A DNA stretch of 5,535 nucleotides from Alphaproteobacteria bacterium (GTDB taxonomy: Bacteria; Pseudomonadota; Alphaproteobacteria; Micavibrionales; UBA1664), in contig JAUHXB010000096.1 in assembly GCA_030427215.1 (NCBI GenBank), positions 1 to 5,535 on the forward strand, read 5' to 3'. The translations under genes and the position numbers were made by a program. Of this stretch, positions 1 through 5,535 are shown in pieces (the stretch's first letter is position 1; the number at the start of each line of letters is the position of its first letter). The notes under the pieces are model-generated. The model ran no database searches. It had not been told where the DNA came from and saw only the letters and a list, made by a program, of their open reading frames with translations.

Positions 1-69
1 TCGATAACATGATGATTGATCCTTCGTATTATATCGATTTAATTATATAAATGATTTCTAAATAACGCG

Positions 70-786
70 TTAAAACGTTCTGGAAATTCCGAATATGACG
101 CGTGAGTCACATCCGCCTGCACATTCGACACCTTCCTTCAAATCCGTATCAACATACTGTAGTGAAAAATCGAAATCGGCGAATGAGTACCCTAGGCCGA
201 GTGACCAATCTGTGTAATCAGGGCCAAAGCTGTTGTTATCATCAATTGTTTGATGGCCCACATGCCCTGACAATGTGAATTGAGCAGGCAACGGAACATC
301 CACGCCGGCGGCATAATAAACCGCATCACCACTATCCCCAAAATATTCAGGGGAATAGTTAACGGATGCCGATGCAGAAAACGCATCAAAATCATATCCA
401 ACCGATAGCGCAATTTCAAAGAAATCATAGTTCAGTGAATCCGCAGCGCCCGGATACGCGTAATATATTGCGCCAATATCATAAGAGAATCTATCGATGG
501 AATTGGCAAATCCCGCATATAAATCCATTTCTGAGCTTGCTTCGCTATTGTCATTGAAATCAACATTTGATCCCCAAATTCCGGCATATATTCCGCTTTC
601 ATGGGCGATATCAAACCCACCTTGAATGGCTGGATGTTCGTCAGATTGTGTAATGCCGCGAAATGAATATTCAGTTACAAACCCGACATTGGCCGAAATA
701 TCAATGGCTTGATCATTTGCAAGTGTGGCATGAGATGTCGTTGTTAAAAGTAAAAATGATGCGAGCGCATAAATAGTTTTTTTCAT
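70..786 (-). CDS. TorF-family putative outer-membrane beta-barrel protein
   Basis: Predicted 238-residue exported protein resembling the TorF/Gcw_chp (TIGR02001) family of putative porins, whose substrates are mostly unknown. Residues 1-20 or 1-23 form a Sec signal peptide: MKK, a hydrophobic core, then a likely cut after SHA or TLA. The mature N-terminus carries the family-like stretch TEYSFRGITQSD (about 38-49), followed by HPAIQGGFDIAHESGIYAGI and GSNVDF (about 51-77). The rest alternates aromatic and polar residues as in transmembrane beta-strands, and the protein ends in Phe, as expected for a BAM-inserted barrel. A Cys pair (C222, C226) lies near the C-terminus in ECAGGCDSR. The ATG at 786 is preferred because GGGGA lies 8 bases upstream; an in-frame TTG at 801 would add five residues but lies upstream of that site. 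It follows miaA by 69 bases on the same strand. Transport function is inferred from family only. Confidence 0.85.
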   Translation of the reverse strand: MKKTIYALASFLLLTTTSHATLANDQAIDISANVGFVTEYSFRGITQSDEHPAIQGGFDIAHESGIYAGIWGSNVDFNDNSEASSEMDLYAGFANSIDRFSYDIGAIYYAYPGAADSLNYDFFEIALSVGYDFDAFSASASVNYSPEYFGDSGDAVYYAAGVDVPLPAQFTLSGHVGHQTIDDNNSFGPDYTDWSLGLGYSFADFDFSLQYVDTDLKEGVECAGGCDSRVIFGISRTF

Positions 787-794
787 GATGTTAT

Positions 795-799
795 TCCCC
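795..799 (-). promoter_or_regulatory. Ribosome binding site of the TorF-like gene
   Basis: On the minus strand this reads GGGGA, 8 bases before the ATG at 786. It decides the start: the competing in-frame TTG at 799-801 overlaps this site and has no purine-rich sequence of its own at a suitable distance. Confidence 0.6.
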
Positions 800-855
800 A
801 ATATTTAAAAATCTAAAAAAAGATAACAAAGGGTAACAGATAAATAAGTCTCAAT

Positions 856-1746
856 CTATAGTATCTGATCGATATTTATTTGATTACGAAGCCACGTCAT
901 TTGCCGTTTGGCATATTGGCGCGTCTCAATTCGCGTTTGCTCAATCGCTTCATCCAATGAAATTTTGTTTTTTAAATAGCGTTGAAAGGGACGAAAGCCA
1001 TAGGCCTTGGTTACAAGAGCCCCTTGAGGAACATCACCAGATTGAATGAGGCGATCTAAATTTTCGACTTCGGACAAAATCCCCTGATCCATCATTATGC
1101 TCAAACGGTTGTCTATTCTTTCTTTCAGGTGGTCACGATCTGGTAAAATACCTATGACGTAAAATCTCCAATCTTTTGAGACAGTCATTAATGGCTCTTT
1201 TTGCCAATGTGCCAATGGCTTTCCTGTATGTTCCAAAACTTCCCATGCGCGCATTGTTCTTTGCGGATTTTTTGCATCAATTTTAGATGCCGTCATTGGG
1301 TCTTTTGATTGTAATAATTCAAAAAATTTTTCTTGCCCCATTTCCAATTGCAATGCGATTGCATGATCCCTGACCTCCTTTGGAATTTCAGGAATGGGAG
1401 ACAGCCCCTCCATAAGCGCTTTTAAATAAAACCCTGTTCCACCACAAATAATTGGCGTTTGATTGCATTTGAATGCATTTTCAATTTCTTTAACCGCGTC
1501 ATTGCGCCAATCGGCGGCGGAATAATGGGTTGCGGGGTGAAGATGGCTATATAATTTATGGGGGACAATTTTTTGATCCTCTGCCGATGGTTGGGCAGTC
1601 AAAACATGCAAGGCGTCATAGGATTGCATAGAATCACAATTGATGATGACACCATCATGTTTTCGCGCCAATTCCAATGCATGGGTCGATTTACCAGATG
1701 CCGTTGGACCAATGACAATCTGAATAATTTTATTCGGTTGCGTCAT
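856..1746 (-). CDS. miaA: tRNA dimethylallyltransferase MiaA
   Basis: Cytoplasmic enzyme that transfers a dimethylallyl group from dimethylallyl diphosphate to N6 of A37 in tRNAs reading UNN codons (i6A37), the first step towards ms2i6A. The 296-residue length is normal for the family, so the gene appears complete. Visible motifs: P-loop GPTASGKS at 13-20; the catalytic-Asp motif DSMQ at 38-41, equivalent to the DSxQ of characterised MiaA; GGTGFYLKALMEGL at 102-115; the DPMTASKIDAKNPQRTMRAWEV block at 149-170; and the C-terminal tRNA-binding signature TRQYAKRQMTW at 275-285. The ATG at 1746 lies inside the end of the upstream protease gene, a 17-base overlap in another frame. No Shine-Dalgarno sequence precedes it (the upstream bases read GCAAACCCCAA), so its translation is probably coupled to the protease gene. 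Family assignment is very secure. Confidence 0.97.
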   Translation of the reverse strand: MTQPNKIIQIVIGPTASGKSTHALELARKHDGVIINCDSMQSYDALHVLTAQPSAEDQKIVPHKLYSHLHPATHYSAADWRNDAVKEIENAFKCNQTPIICGGTGFYLKALMEGLSPIPEIPKEVRDHAIALQLEMGQEKFFELLQSKDPMTASKIDAKNPQRTMRAWEVLEHTGKPLAHWQKEPLMTVSKDWRFYVIGILPDRDHLKERIDNRLSIMMDQGILSEVENLDRLIQSGDVPQGALVTKAYGFRPFQRYLKNKISLDEAIEQTRIETRQYAKRQMTWLRNQINIDQIL

Positions 1747-3295
1747 TTGGGGTTTGCAATTTTACCGCGACAAATTGGATGCGCCCTTGGCGATTAACCT
1801 GCAACAACACGGCATCCCGTTTTGTATTTTCAATCATAGTTTTGATTGTATCGATATCTTTTACGGACCGTTGATTCACGGCAACGATAACGTCGCCAAC
1901 ATCTATGCCTTTTTTAACCGCATCGGCATTCACATCAACATCCATAACCACGAGGCCATTCACATCATCACCGATATTAAATTCTTCGCGCAGTGCATCA
2001 TTAAGGCCGTTTAAAAACAAACCTAATTGTGGGATTTCTGTTCCCATGGATGTTTCATCTTTACCATTCATCCCATCCAAACGATTACCACCATGAGCGG
2101 CCAATAATCCTTCATCTTCGGCCTTTTCCAATTCACCAATATTGGCCTTTAACGTGACACGTTTGCCATTTCGCCAAACAATGACCGTGACATCCTTATC
2201 AATATCGGTTTCGGCAACAATACGAGGCAGGTTACGCATTTCACGAACTGGTTTATTATCAAAAGCCAATATAATATCACCAGCCTCTATACCTGCCTTT
2301 TCCGCAGGGCCCGTTGGTGTGACCTCGGCGACAAGAGCGCCCGCAGGCTTGGCAAGGCCAAGGCTATCGGCGATATCCTCGGTGACATCTTGAATTTTAA
2401 CACCTAACCATCCACGTTTTGTACGGCCATACTTATTTAACTGATCAATAACCGGTTCTGCCAAAACGGATGGAATGGCAAAGCCAATCCCAACAGATCC
2501 ACCAGTCGGGGAAAATATTGCCGTGTTGATGCCGATCACTTCGCCGTTCATGTTGAACATTGGACCACCGCTATTCCCGCGATTAATTGATGCATCGGTT
2601 TGGATATAATCATCATAAGGGCCGGAATTAATGTCACGTTGGCGGGCGGAAATAATCCCCGCGGTCACTGTACCACCCAAGCCAAATGGATTGCCGATGG
2701 CAATGACCCAATCACCAACGCGCATTATGTCACTGTCACCAAATTTGGCGACGTTGACTTTTTCACCCTTCAAATCAGCCTTCAACAATGCGATATCGGT
2801 TTTATCATCTGTGCCAATCACTTTGGCGGGCAAGATTGTATCGTCATGAAGCGTTATTTTAATTTCATCGGCGCCATCAATGACATGATTGTTTGTGATG
2901 ATCAAACCGTTTTCTTTATCAACAACAAACCCAGATCCCAATGATGAGATAGGGTCACGACGAAATTGGCGTTGTTGTGGTTGCATTGGAAATTGGCGAC
3001 CAAAAAAATCGTCAAAAAAATCATTAAAAGGGTGTCCTTCAGGAAATTGAGGCATGCCAGGACGATTACCAAAAGGAGATCGCCTTTGCATTCCATCTTC
3101 CTCTTCTATTTTTTGTGTGGAGGAAATATTCACAACGGTGGGTAATAATTCATCGGCCAAATCGGCAAAAGATTCAGGGGCAGGTGAGGCCTTTGCCATT
3201 CCTGCCTGTGCGATAAAAGCCACAAATAAAATTTTTGTTAAAAGAGAAAATGAACCTATCAAAAAAATATTTTTATGTGTGAATGTTGTCGTCAT
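1730..3295 (-). CDS. degP: Do/HtrA-family periplasmic serine endoprotease (DegP/DegQ-like)
   Basis: Envelope quality-control protease and chaperone of family S1C that degrades misfolded periplasmic or outer-membrane proteins. At 521 residues it is a little long for the family. Residues 1-36 form an export signal (TTTFTHKN, hydrophobic core, probable cut after AKA). Residues about 62-118 are a polar insert rich in Phe, Met, Pro and Arg (NDFFDDFFGRQFP at 91-103), of a kind known in alphaproteobacterial Do proteases. The trypsin-like domain covers about 119-285 with catalytic H137 (TNNHVI), D167 (DDKTDIALLK) and S242 (RGNSGGP). IGNPFGLGGTVTAGIIS (200-216) is the activation/oxyanion-loop region. 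Two PDZ domains follow, at about 295-388 (begins RGWLGVKIQ) and 420-515. The intact triad implies an active protease. AGGAG lies 12 bases before the ATG at 3295. It is the first gene of a likely operon with miaA. Whether it is DegP, DegQ or MucD in function cannot be decided from sequence; the symbol is approximate. Confidence 0.95.
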   Translation of the reverse strand: MTTTFTHKNIFLIGSFSLLTKILFVAFIAQAGMAKASPAPESFADLADELLPTVVNISSTQKIEEEDGMQRRSPFGNRPGMPQFPEGHPFNDFFDDFFGRQFPMQPQQRQFRRDPISSLGSGFVVDKENGLIITNNHVIDGADEIKITLHDDTILPAKVIGTDDKTDIALLKADLKGEKVNVAKFGDSDIMRVGDWVIAIGNPFGLGGTVTAGIISARQRDINSGPYDDYIQTDASINRGNSGGPMFNMNGEVIGINTAIFSPTGGSVGIGFAIPSVLAEPVIDQLNKYGRTKRGWLGVKIQDVTEDIADSLGLAKPAGALVAEVTPTGPAEKAGIEAGDIILAFDNKPVREMRNLPRIVAETDIDKDVTVIVWRNGKRVTLKANIGELEKAEDEGLLAAHGGNRLDGMNGKDETSMGTEIPQLGLFLNGLNDALREEFNIGDDVNGLVVMDVDVNADAVKKGIDVGDVIVAVNQRSVKDIDTIKTMIENTKRDAVLLQVNRQGRIQFVAVKLQTPNDATE

Positions 3296-3450
3296 AATTT
3301 TTATACGCTCCTGAAAAAGTGATTAATATGTTTTAACATGAAATGTGATTTAAACAATCATCATATAAAAATATGGCGAAATATAGTCATGTCCAGTTAT
3401 TGAAAAAAATACCCCGTGACGTGCATGCCACGCATGGTAAACTCGTCTTT
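3296..3450. promoter_or_regulatory. Divergent upstream region between protease and glycosyltransferase genes
   Basis: The two flanking genes diverge, so promoters for both should lie here or just inside the 5' ends. The stretch 3296-3372 is strongly AT-rich. I see A/T-rich -10-like strings, such as TATAAA near 3365 on the plus strand and TATTAA near 3325 on the minus strand. None is paired with a believable -35 box at 16-18 bases, so no individual promoter is called. Bases 3373-3450 are open in the frame of the glycosyltransferase and could encode a 26-residue extension, but more likely form its leader. The small inverted repeat CGTG-CATGC-CACG at 3420-3432 is too short to interpret. Confidence 0.4.
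3308..3312 (-). promoter_or_regulatory. Ribosome binding site of the Do protease gene
   Basis: Minus-strand AGGAG lies 12 bases upstream of the ATG at 3295. The spacing is somewhat long, but it is the only good purine-rich match near the start. The signal peptide that follows supports the same start. Confidence 0.55.
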
Positions 3451-4608
3451 ATGAATCAAAAACAACTCACCATCATGCAAATTATCCCCGAACTTGGAAT
3501 TGGCGGGGCGGAACAAGGGTGCATTGATATTGCCGCGGAAATTGTAAAATCAGGGGCAAAATCGATAGTAGTATCGAATGGTGGATCACGCGTGCCTGAC
3601 CTCCTCCGTATTAAATCCGATCATATTAATTTGCCTGTGCATTCCAAAAATCCGATGGTGATTTTAAAAAATATTAAACGCCTTAAAAAATTAATCCTTA
3701 AACACAATATTGATATTGTACATGTGCGCTCTCGCGCCCCGGCGTGGAGTGCTTATCACGCATGTAAGGCGACAAAAACGCCTTTGGTGACAACCGTTCA
3801 CGCGGCGTATAAAGGGAATGAGAATAAGGTTAAACGATATTATAACAGCGCGATGACAAAGGGCACACGCGTGATTGCCATTTCGAAATTTATAGCCGGA
3901 TATATCAATGAGTATTTTGATGTGGATTCACGCAATCTGGTTGTGATTCCGCGCGGTGTCGACATGACGAAATTCCGCCCGGAATTGGTCAGTGGAGAAC
4001 GCGCCATGGCACTGGCAAAGCAATGGCGTATCCCCGATGGTGTTCCGCTTATTTTAATGCCTGGCCGTGTGAGTAAGATTAAAGGGCATCATGTTTTGAT
4101 TGAGGCGTTGGAGAAATTGGGCCGTCGCGATATTTTTTGCGTCATGGTTGGCCCCAATCAGGGCCGCAACGATTTTCAAAATGAATTGGAACAATCAATC
4201 GAAGATAAAGGATTATCAGGGATTGTCCGCATTGTTGATCAATGTACGGATATGCCCTCGGCCTATTATTTATCATCCATTGTGGTTGCGCCCTCAATCG
4301 TCGCGGAAGGGTTTGGGCGCACACCCGTTGAGGCACAAGCGATGGGCAGGCCGATTATCGCATCACGATCAGGCGGGTTTGAAGAAACCATTTTGGACAA
4401 ACAAACCGGGTGGTTATTTGAAAGCGGAGACAGTGATGCCTTGGCGGAATGTTTGCGTCAGGCCCTGTCATTGGATGATGAGCAACGCACCAATTTGGCA
4501 ACACAGGCCGTCAATCATGTTCAACATAATTTCACAAAAGACATGATGTGTGACAAAACGATGGAGGTTTATGCCGATATCTTACGCACAAAATTCGGCG
4601 GGTTATAA
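3451..4608 (+). CDS. Family 4 glycosyltransferase (GT-B fold)
   Basis: Retaining GT-B glycosyltransferase that moves a sugar from a nucleotide donor to a growing surface glycan on the cytoplasmic face of the membrane; donor and acceptor cannot be told. From the ATG at 3451 it is 385 residues, normal for the family. The N-terminal domain opens with a beta-strand and glycine loop, TIMQIIPELGIGGAEQG (7-23). TTVHAAY lies at 114-120. The C-terminal domain begins at about 198 with LILMPGRVSKIKGHH, where R206 and K211 fit the phosphate-contacting GRxxxxKG motif. The EX7E signature is E286-GFGRTPV-E294, followed by AQAMGRPIIAS. There is no signal peptide or membrane segment. An in-frame ATG at 3373 would add 26 residues, but it lacks a ribosome site and the extension would precede the canonical first strand; the site before 3451 is also weak (GGT about 12 bases upstream). 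The gene converges on a sugar-1-phosphate transferase, consistent with a polysaccharide locus. Confidence 0.9.
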   Translation: MNQKQLTIMQIIPELGIGGAEQGCIDIAAEIVKSGAKSIVVSNGGSRVPDLLRIKSDHINLPVHSKNPMVILKNIKRLKKLILKHNIDIVHVRSRAPAWSAYHACKATKTPLVTTVHAAYKGNENKVKRYYNSAMTKGTRVIAISKFIAGYINEYFDVDSRNLVVIPRGVDMTKFRPELVSGERAMALAKQWRIPDGVPLILMPGRVSKIKGHHVLIEALEKLGRRDIFCVMVGPNQGRNDFQNELEQSIEDKGLSGIVRIVDQCTDMPSAYYLSSIVVAPSIVAEGFGRTPVEAQAMGRPIIASRSGGFEETILDKQTGWLFESGDSDALAECLRQALSLDDEQRTNLATQAVNHVQHNFTKDMMCDKTMEVYADILRTKFGGL

Positions 4609-4609
4609 A

Positions 4610-4758
4610 TATAGTCGTTTCAGTTTAAAATCAGACAGCCAGCGAAAATTGATCTTTTCGAGAACCGTACCGGAACGGACTGATAGTGTCCTTGAGGAAC
4701 GGAAGCGCAGAAAAGGGTAATTTGCAGGTCTGTCTGATTTTAAAATGGAATGACTATA
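4610..4758. repeat. MITE-like palindromic element with 29-bp terminal inverted repeats
   Basis: A 149-base element between two convergent genes. The left arm, 4610-4638 (begins TATAGTCGTTTCAG, ends AAAATCAGACAG), and the right arm, 4730-4758 (begins CTGTCTGATTTT, ends GAATGACTATA), are inverted copies matching at 26 of 29 positions. The mirror symmetry continues imperfectly inwards: AAATT 4646-4650 with AATTT 4719-4723, CTTTTC 4654-4659 with GAAAAG 4710-4715, and CCGTACC 4665-4671 with GGAACGG 4696-4702. Single-stranded copies could therefore fold into one long hairpin with an apical region around 4672-4695. GGAACGGA is repeated directly at 4672 and 4696. The outermost TA at each end could be a TA target duplication, as made by IS630/Tc1-mariner elements. 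There is no room for a transposase. It is separated by one base from each flanking stop codon, so neither protein is cut. It may also end transcripts from both sides, but neither arm is followed by a T-run. The structure is directly visible; the mobile origin is inferred. Confidence 0.75.
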
Positions 4759-4759
4759 A

Positions 4760-5401
4760 CTATCGGCGCGCCTTATTGATCATGCCCATAATCGTCCACC
4801 ATATAATTTTGATATCAAACCACAATCCATAATTGCGCACGTAAAATAAGTTATATTTAAACTTCATCGGCAGGATTTTATGGATGTAAACATCATCGGC
4901 TTTATCTCCTGCGGCAACCAACATGCGCTCTTCACGTTCATGAAATTTGATGGAGGCCAGCCCCGTAATACCAGGACGGATCGTATTAATTTTTGCATAA
5001 GTTTGCGCGTGAATTTCAACATATTTGGGGGTTTGGGGGCGAGGGCCAACAAGGCTCATCTCCCCCACCACAACATTCCATAACTGGGTTAATTCATCCA
5101 ACCTATATTTCCGAATAAACACCCCTGATTTTGTAATACGGTCTTGTTTATCGGGCGTGGTGATTCCATCATTCGCGGCGTTTCCGCTGGCCACGCGCAT
5201 AGATCGGAATTTAATCGCCTTGAATAGCTTTCCGTCCTTTGTCACACGGGTTTGTTTGTAAAGGATTGGGCCAGATGAATCCATTTTCACCCAAACCGCA
5301 ATCACAATAAAAACAGGCGATAAAATGATCAGACCAACAATCGCCCCGACAATATCCATGACGCGTTTAAAGGGTTTATAGCGATCGGTTATCAATGGCA
5401 T
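4760..5401 (-). CDS. Polyprenyl-phosphate sugar-1-phosphate transferase (bacterial sugar transferase family)
   Basis: Monotopic membrane phosphoglycosyltransferase (PF02397 type) that transfers a sugar 1-phosphate from a UDP-sugar to undecaprenyl phosphate, the priming step of exopolysaccharide, capsule or O-antigen synthesis. From the ATG at 5401 it has 213 residues, the size of the minimal PglC/WcaJ-C-terminal catalytic unit. Residues 14-38 form the hydrophobic re-entrant helix with a Ser-Pro break (S29-P30). KFRSM lies at 64-68. The catalytic Asp-Glu pair is D102-E103 in RLDELTQLWN (100-109), followed by GEMSLVGPRP (113-122) and RPGITG (142-147). VYIHKILPMKFKYNLFYV (171-188) is the usual C-terminal helix. 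It lacks the multi-span N-terminal region of large WbaP/WcaJ enzymes. A GTG at 5473 would add 24 residues lying wholly within the upstream epimerase gene, so the ATG is preferred; it overlaps that gene by 26 bases, with no strong ribosome site, suggesting translational coupling. The sugar specificity is not readable. Confidence 0.93.
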   Translation of the reverse strand: MPLITDRYKPFKRVMDIVGAIVGLIILSPVFIVIAVWVKMDSSGPILYKQTRVTKDGKLFKAIKFRSMRVASGNAANDGITTPDKQDRITKSGVFIRKYRLDELTQLWNVVVGEMSLVGPRPQTPKYVEIHAQTYAKINTIRPGITGLASIKFHEREERMLVAAGDKADDVYIHKILPMKFKYNLFYVRNYGLWFDIKIIWWTIMGMINKARR

Positions 5402-5535
5402 AGTGTATAATTTGATCCAAATTGGTAAAGCGTGGCGACCAGCCGAACCGTGTTTTCGTTTCAGAAATATCACATATTATGCGCACCACGTCACCTGTTT
5501 TTGTTGGGCCATGATGACGTGTGATGGATTGCCCT
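5376..5535 (-). CDS. galE: C-terminal end of a GalE-like UDP-glucose 4-epimerase (partial)
   Basis: An open frame enters from the right edge and runs for 52 codons to a TAA at 5376-5378; its 5' part lies outside the window. The peptide includes HHGPTKTGDVVRIICDISE, then KTRFGWSPRFTNLDQIIHYA and a short tail ending in NRSL. The sequence R/KxGD, then D-S plus a helix, then GWxPRFxxLDxII is the usual C-terminal substrate-domain ending of GalE-type extended short-chain dehydrogenases, which interconvert UDP-glucose/UDP-galactose or the N-acetyl forms using bound NAD. The NAD-binding Gly motif and the catalytic Tyr-Lys pair would lie outside the window, so the exact sugar is unknown; another NAD-dependent sugar epimerase is possible. 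The frame continues 26 bases past the start of the downstream sugar transferase gene, which argues for one operon. It would supply a UDP-sugar for the same polysaccharide. Confidence 0.8.
   Translation of the reverse strand, partial: GQSITRHHGPTKTGDVVRIICDISETKTRFGWSPRFTNLDQIIHYAIDNRSL

Noticed and set aside
37..52. AT-only inverted repeat (ATTTA...TAAAT) downstream of the TorF-like gene, considered as a terminator
   Set aside because: The stem is five A/T pairs with no GC core and no following T-run on the minus strand, so it would not make a stable terminator.
787..855. Possible promoter or terminator in the 69-base gap between miaA and the TorF-like gene
   Set aside because: A TTGTTA/TAAATA pair exists on the minus strand but would start transcription inside the ribosome site. 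GTTA and TTATCT repeats here are direct, not inverted, so they form no hairpin despite the T-run.
1754..2944. Several plus-strand open frames of 63-114 codons opposite the Do protease gene
   Set aside because: They lie antisense to a well-recognised protease gene, have no recognisable domains, and are explained as shadows of its codon use.
3328..3357. TGTTTTAACA and the nearby AAACA as an operator-like palindrome in the divergent region
   Set aside because: Only four-base arms in a very AT-rich stretch; expected by chance.
4100..4546. A 148-codon frame inside the glycosyltransferase gene on the same strand
   Set aside because: It is a shifted frame over the catalytic domain with the EX7E motif; the peptide is Trp/Arg/Pro-rich and resembles no family.
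5402..5473. GTG start at 5473 for the sugar transferase
   Set aside because: The added 24 residues overlap the coding end of the epimerase, and the family's N-terminal helix starts soon after the ATG at 5401.

Overview
The window looks like a piece of a moderately AT-rich alphaproteobacterial chromosome. This assignment is an inference. It rests on the HtrA/Do protease with a Phe/Met/Pro-rich insert between signal peptide and protease domain, its direct linkage to miaA, and a TorF-type outer-membrane protein; species cannot be read from the sequence.

Left block (positions 70-3295, all minus strand). Reading in the direction of transcription, the order is a periplasmic Do-family serine protease (3295-1730), the tRNA modification enzyme MiaA (1746-856, overlapping the protease gene by 17 bases) and a small TorF-family outer-membrane beta-barrel protein (786-70, 69 bases after miaA). 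The first two are almost certainly co-transcribed; the third may be. Positions 1-69 are AT-rich and hold nothing I can support beyond the 3' flank of the TorF-like gene.

Middle (3296-3450). This is the divergent upstream region between the protease gene and a plus-strand gene. It is AT-rich, and I found no promoter boxes with convincing spacing.

Right block (3451-5535). A plus-strand family-4 glycosyltransferase (3451-4608) converges on a minus-strand polyprenyl-phosphate sugar-1-phosphate transferase (5401-4760). That gene starts inside the end of a galE-like epimerase gene cut by the window edge (5535-5376). The three form part of a surface-polysaccharide locus: the epimerase would supply a UDP-sugar, the membrane transferase would load the first sugar phosphate onto undecaprenyl phosphate, and the glycosyltransferase would extend a chain.

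The most interesting non-coding feature is a 149-base element at 4610-4758. It has 29-base terminal inverted repeats (26/29 matching) ending in TATAGTC/GACTATA and fills the gap between the two convergent stop codons with one base to spare on each side. It looks like a non-autonomous MITE-like or palindromic dispersed repeat. I see no clearly new multi-gene system in the window.
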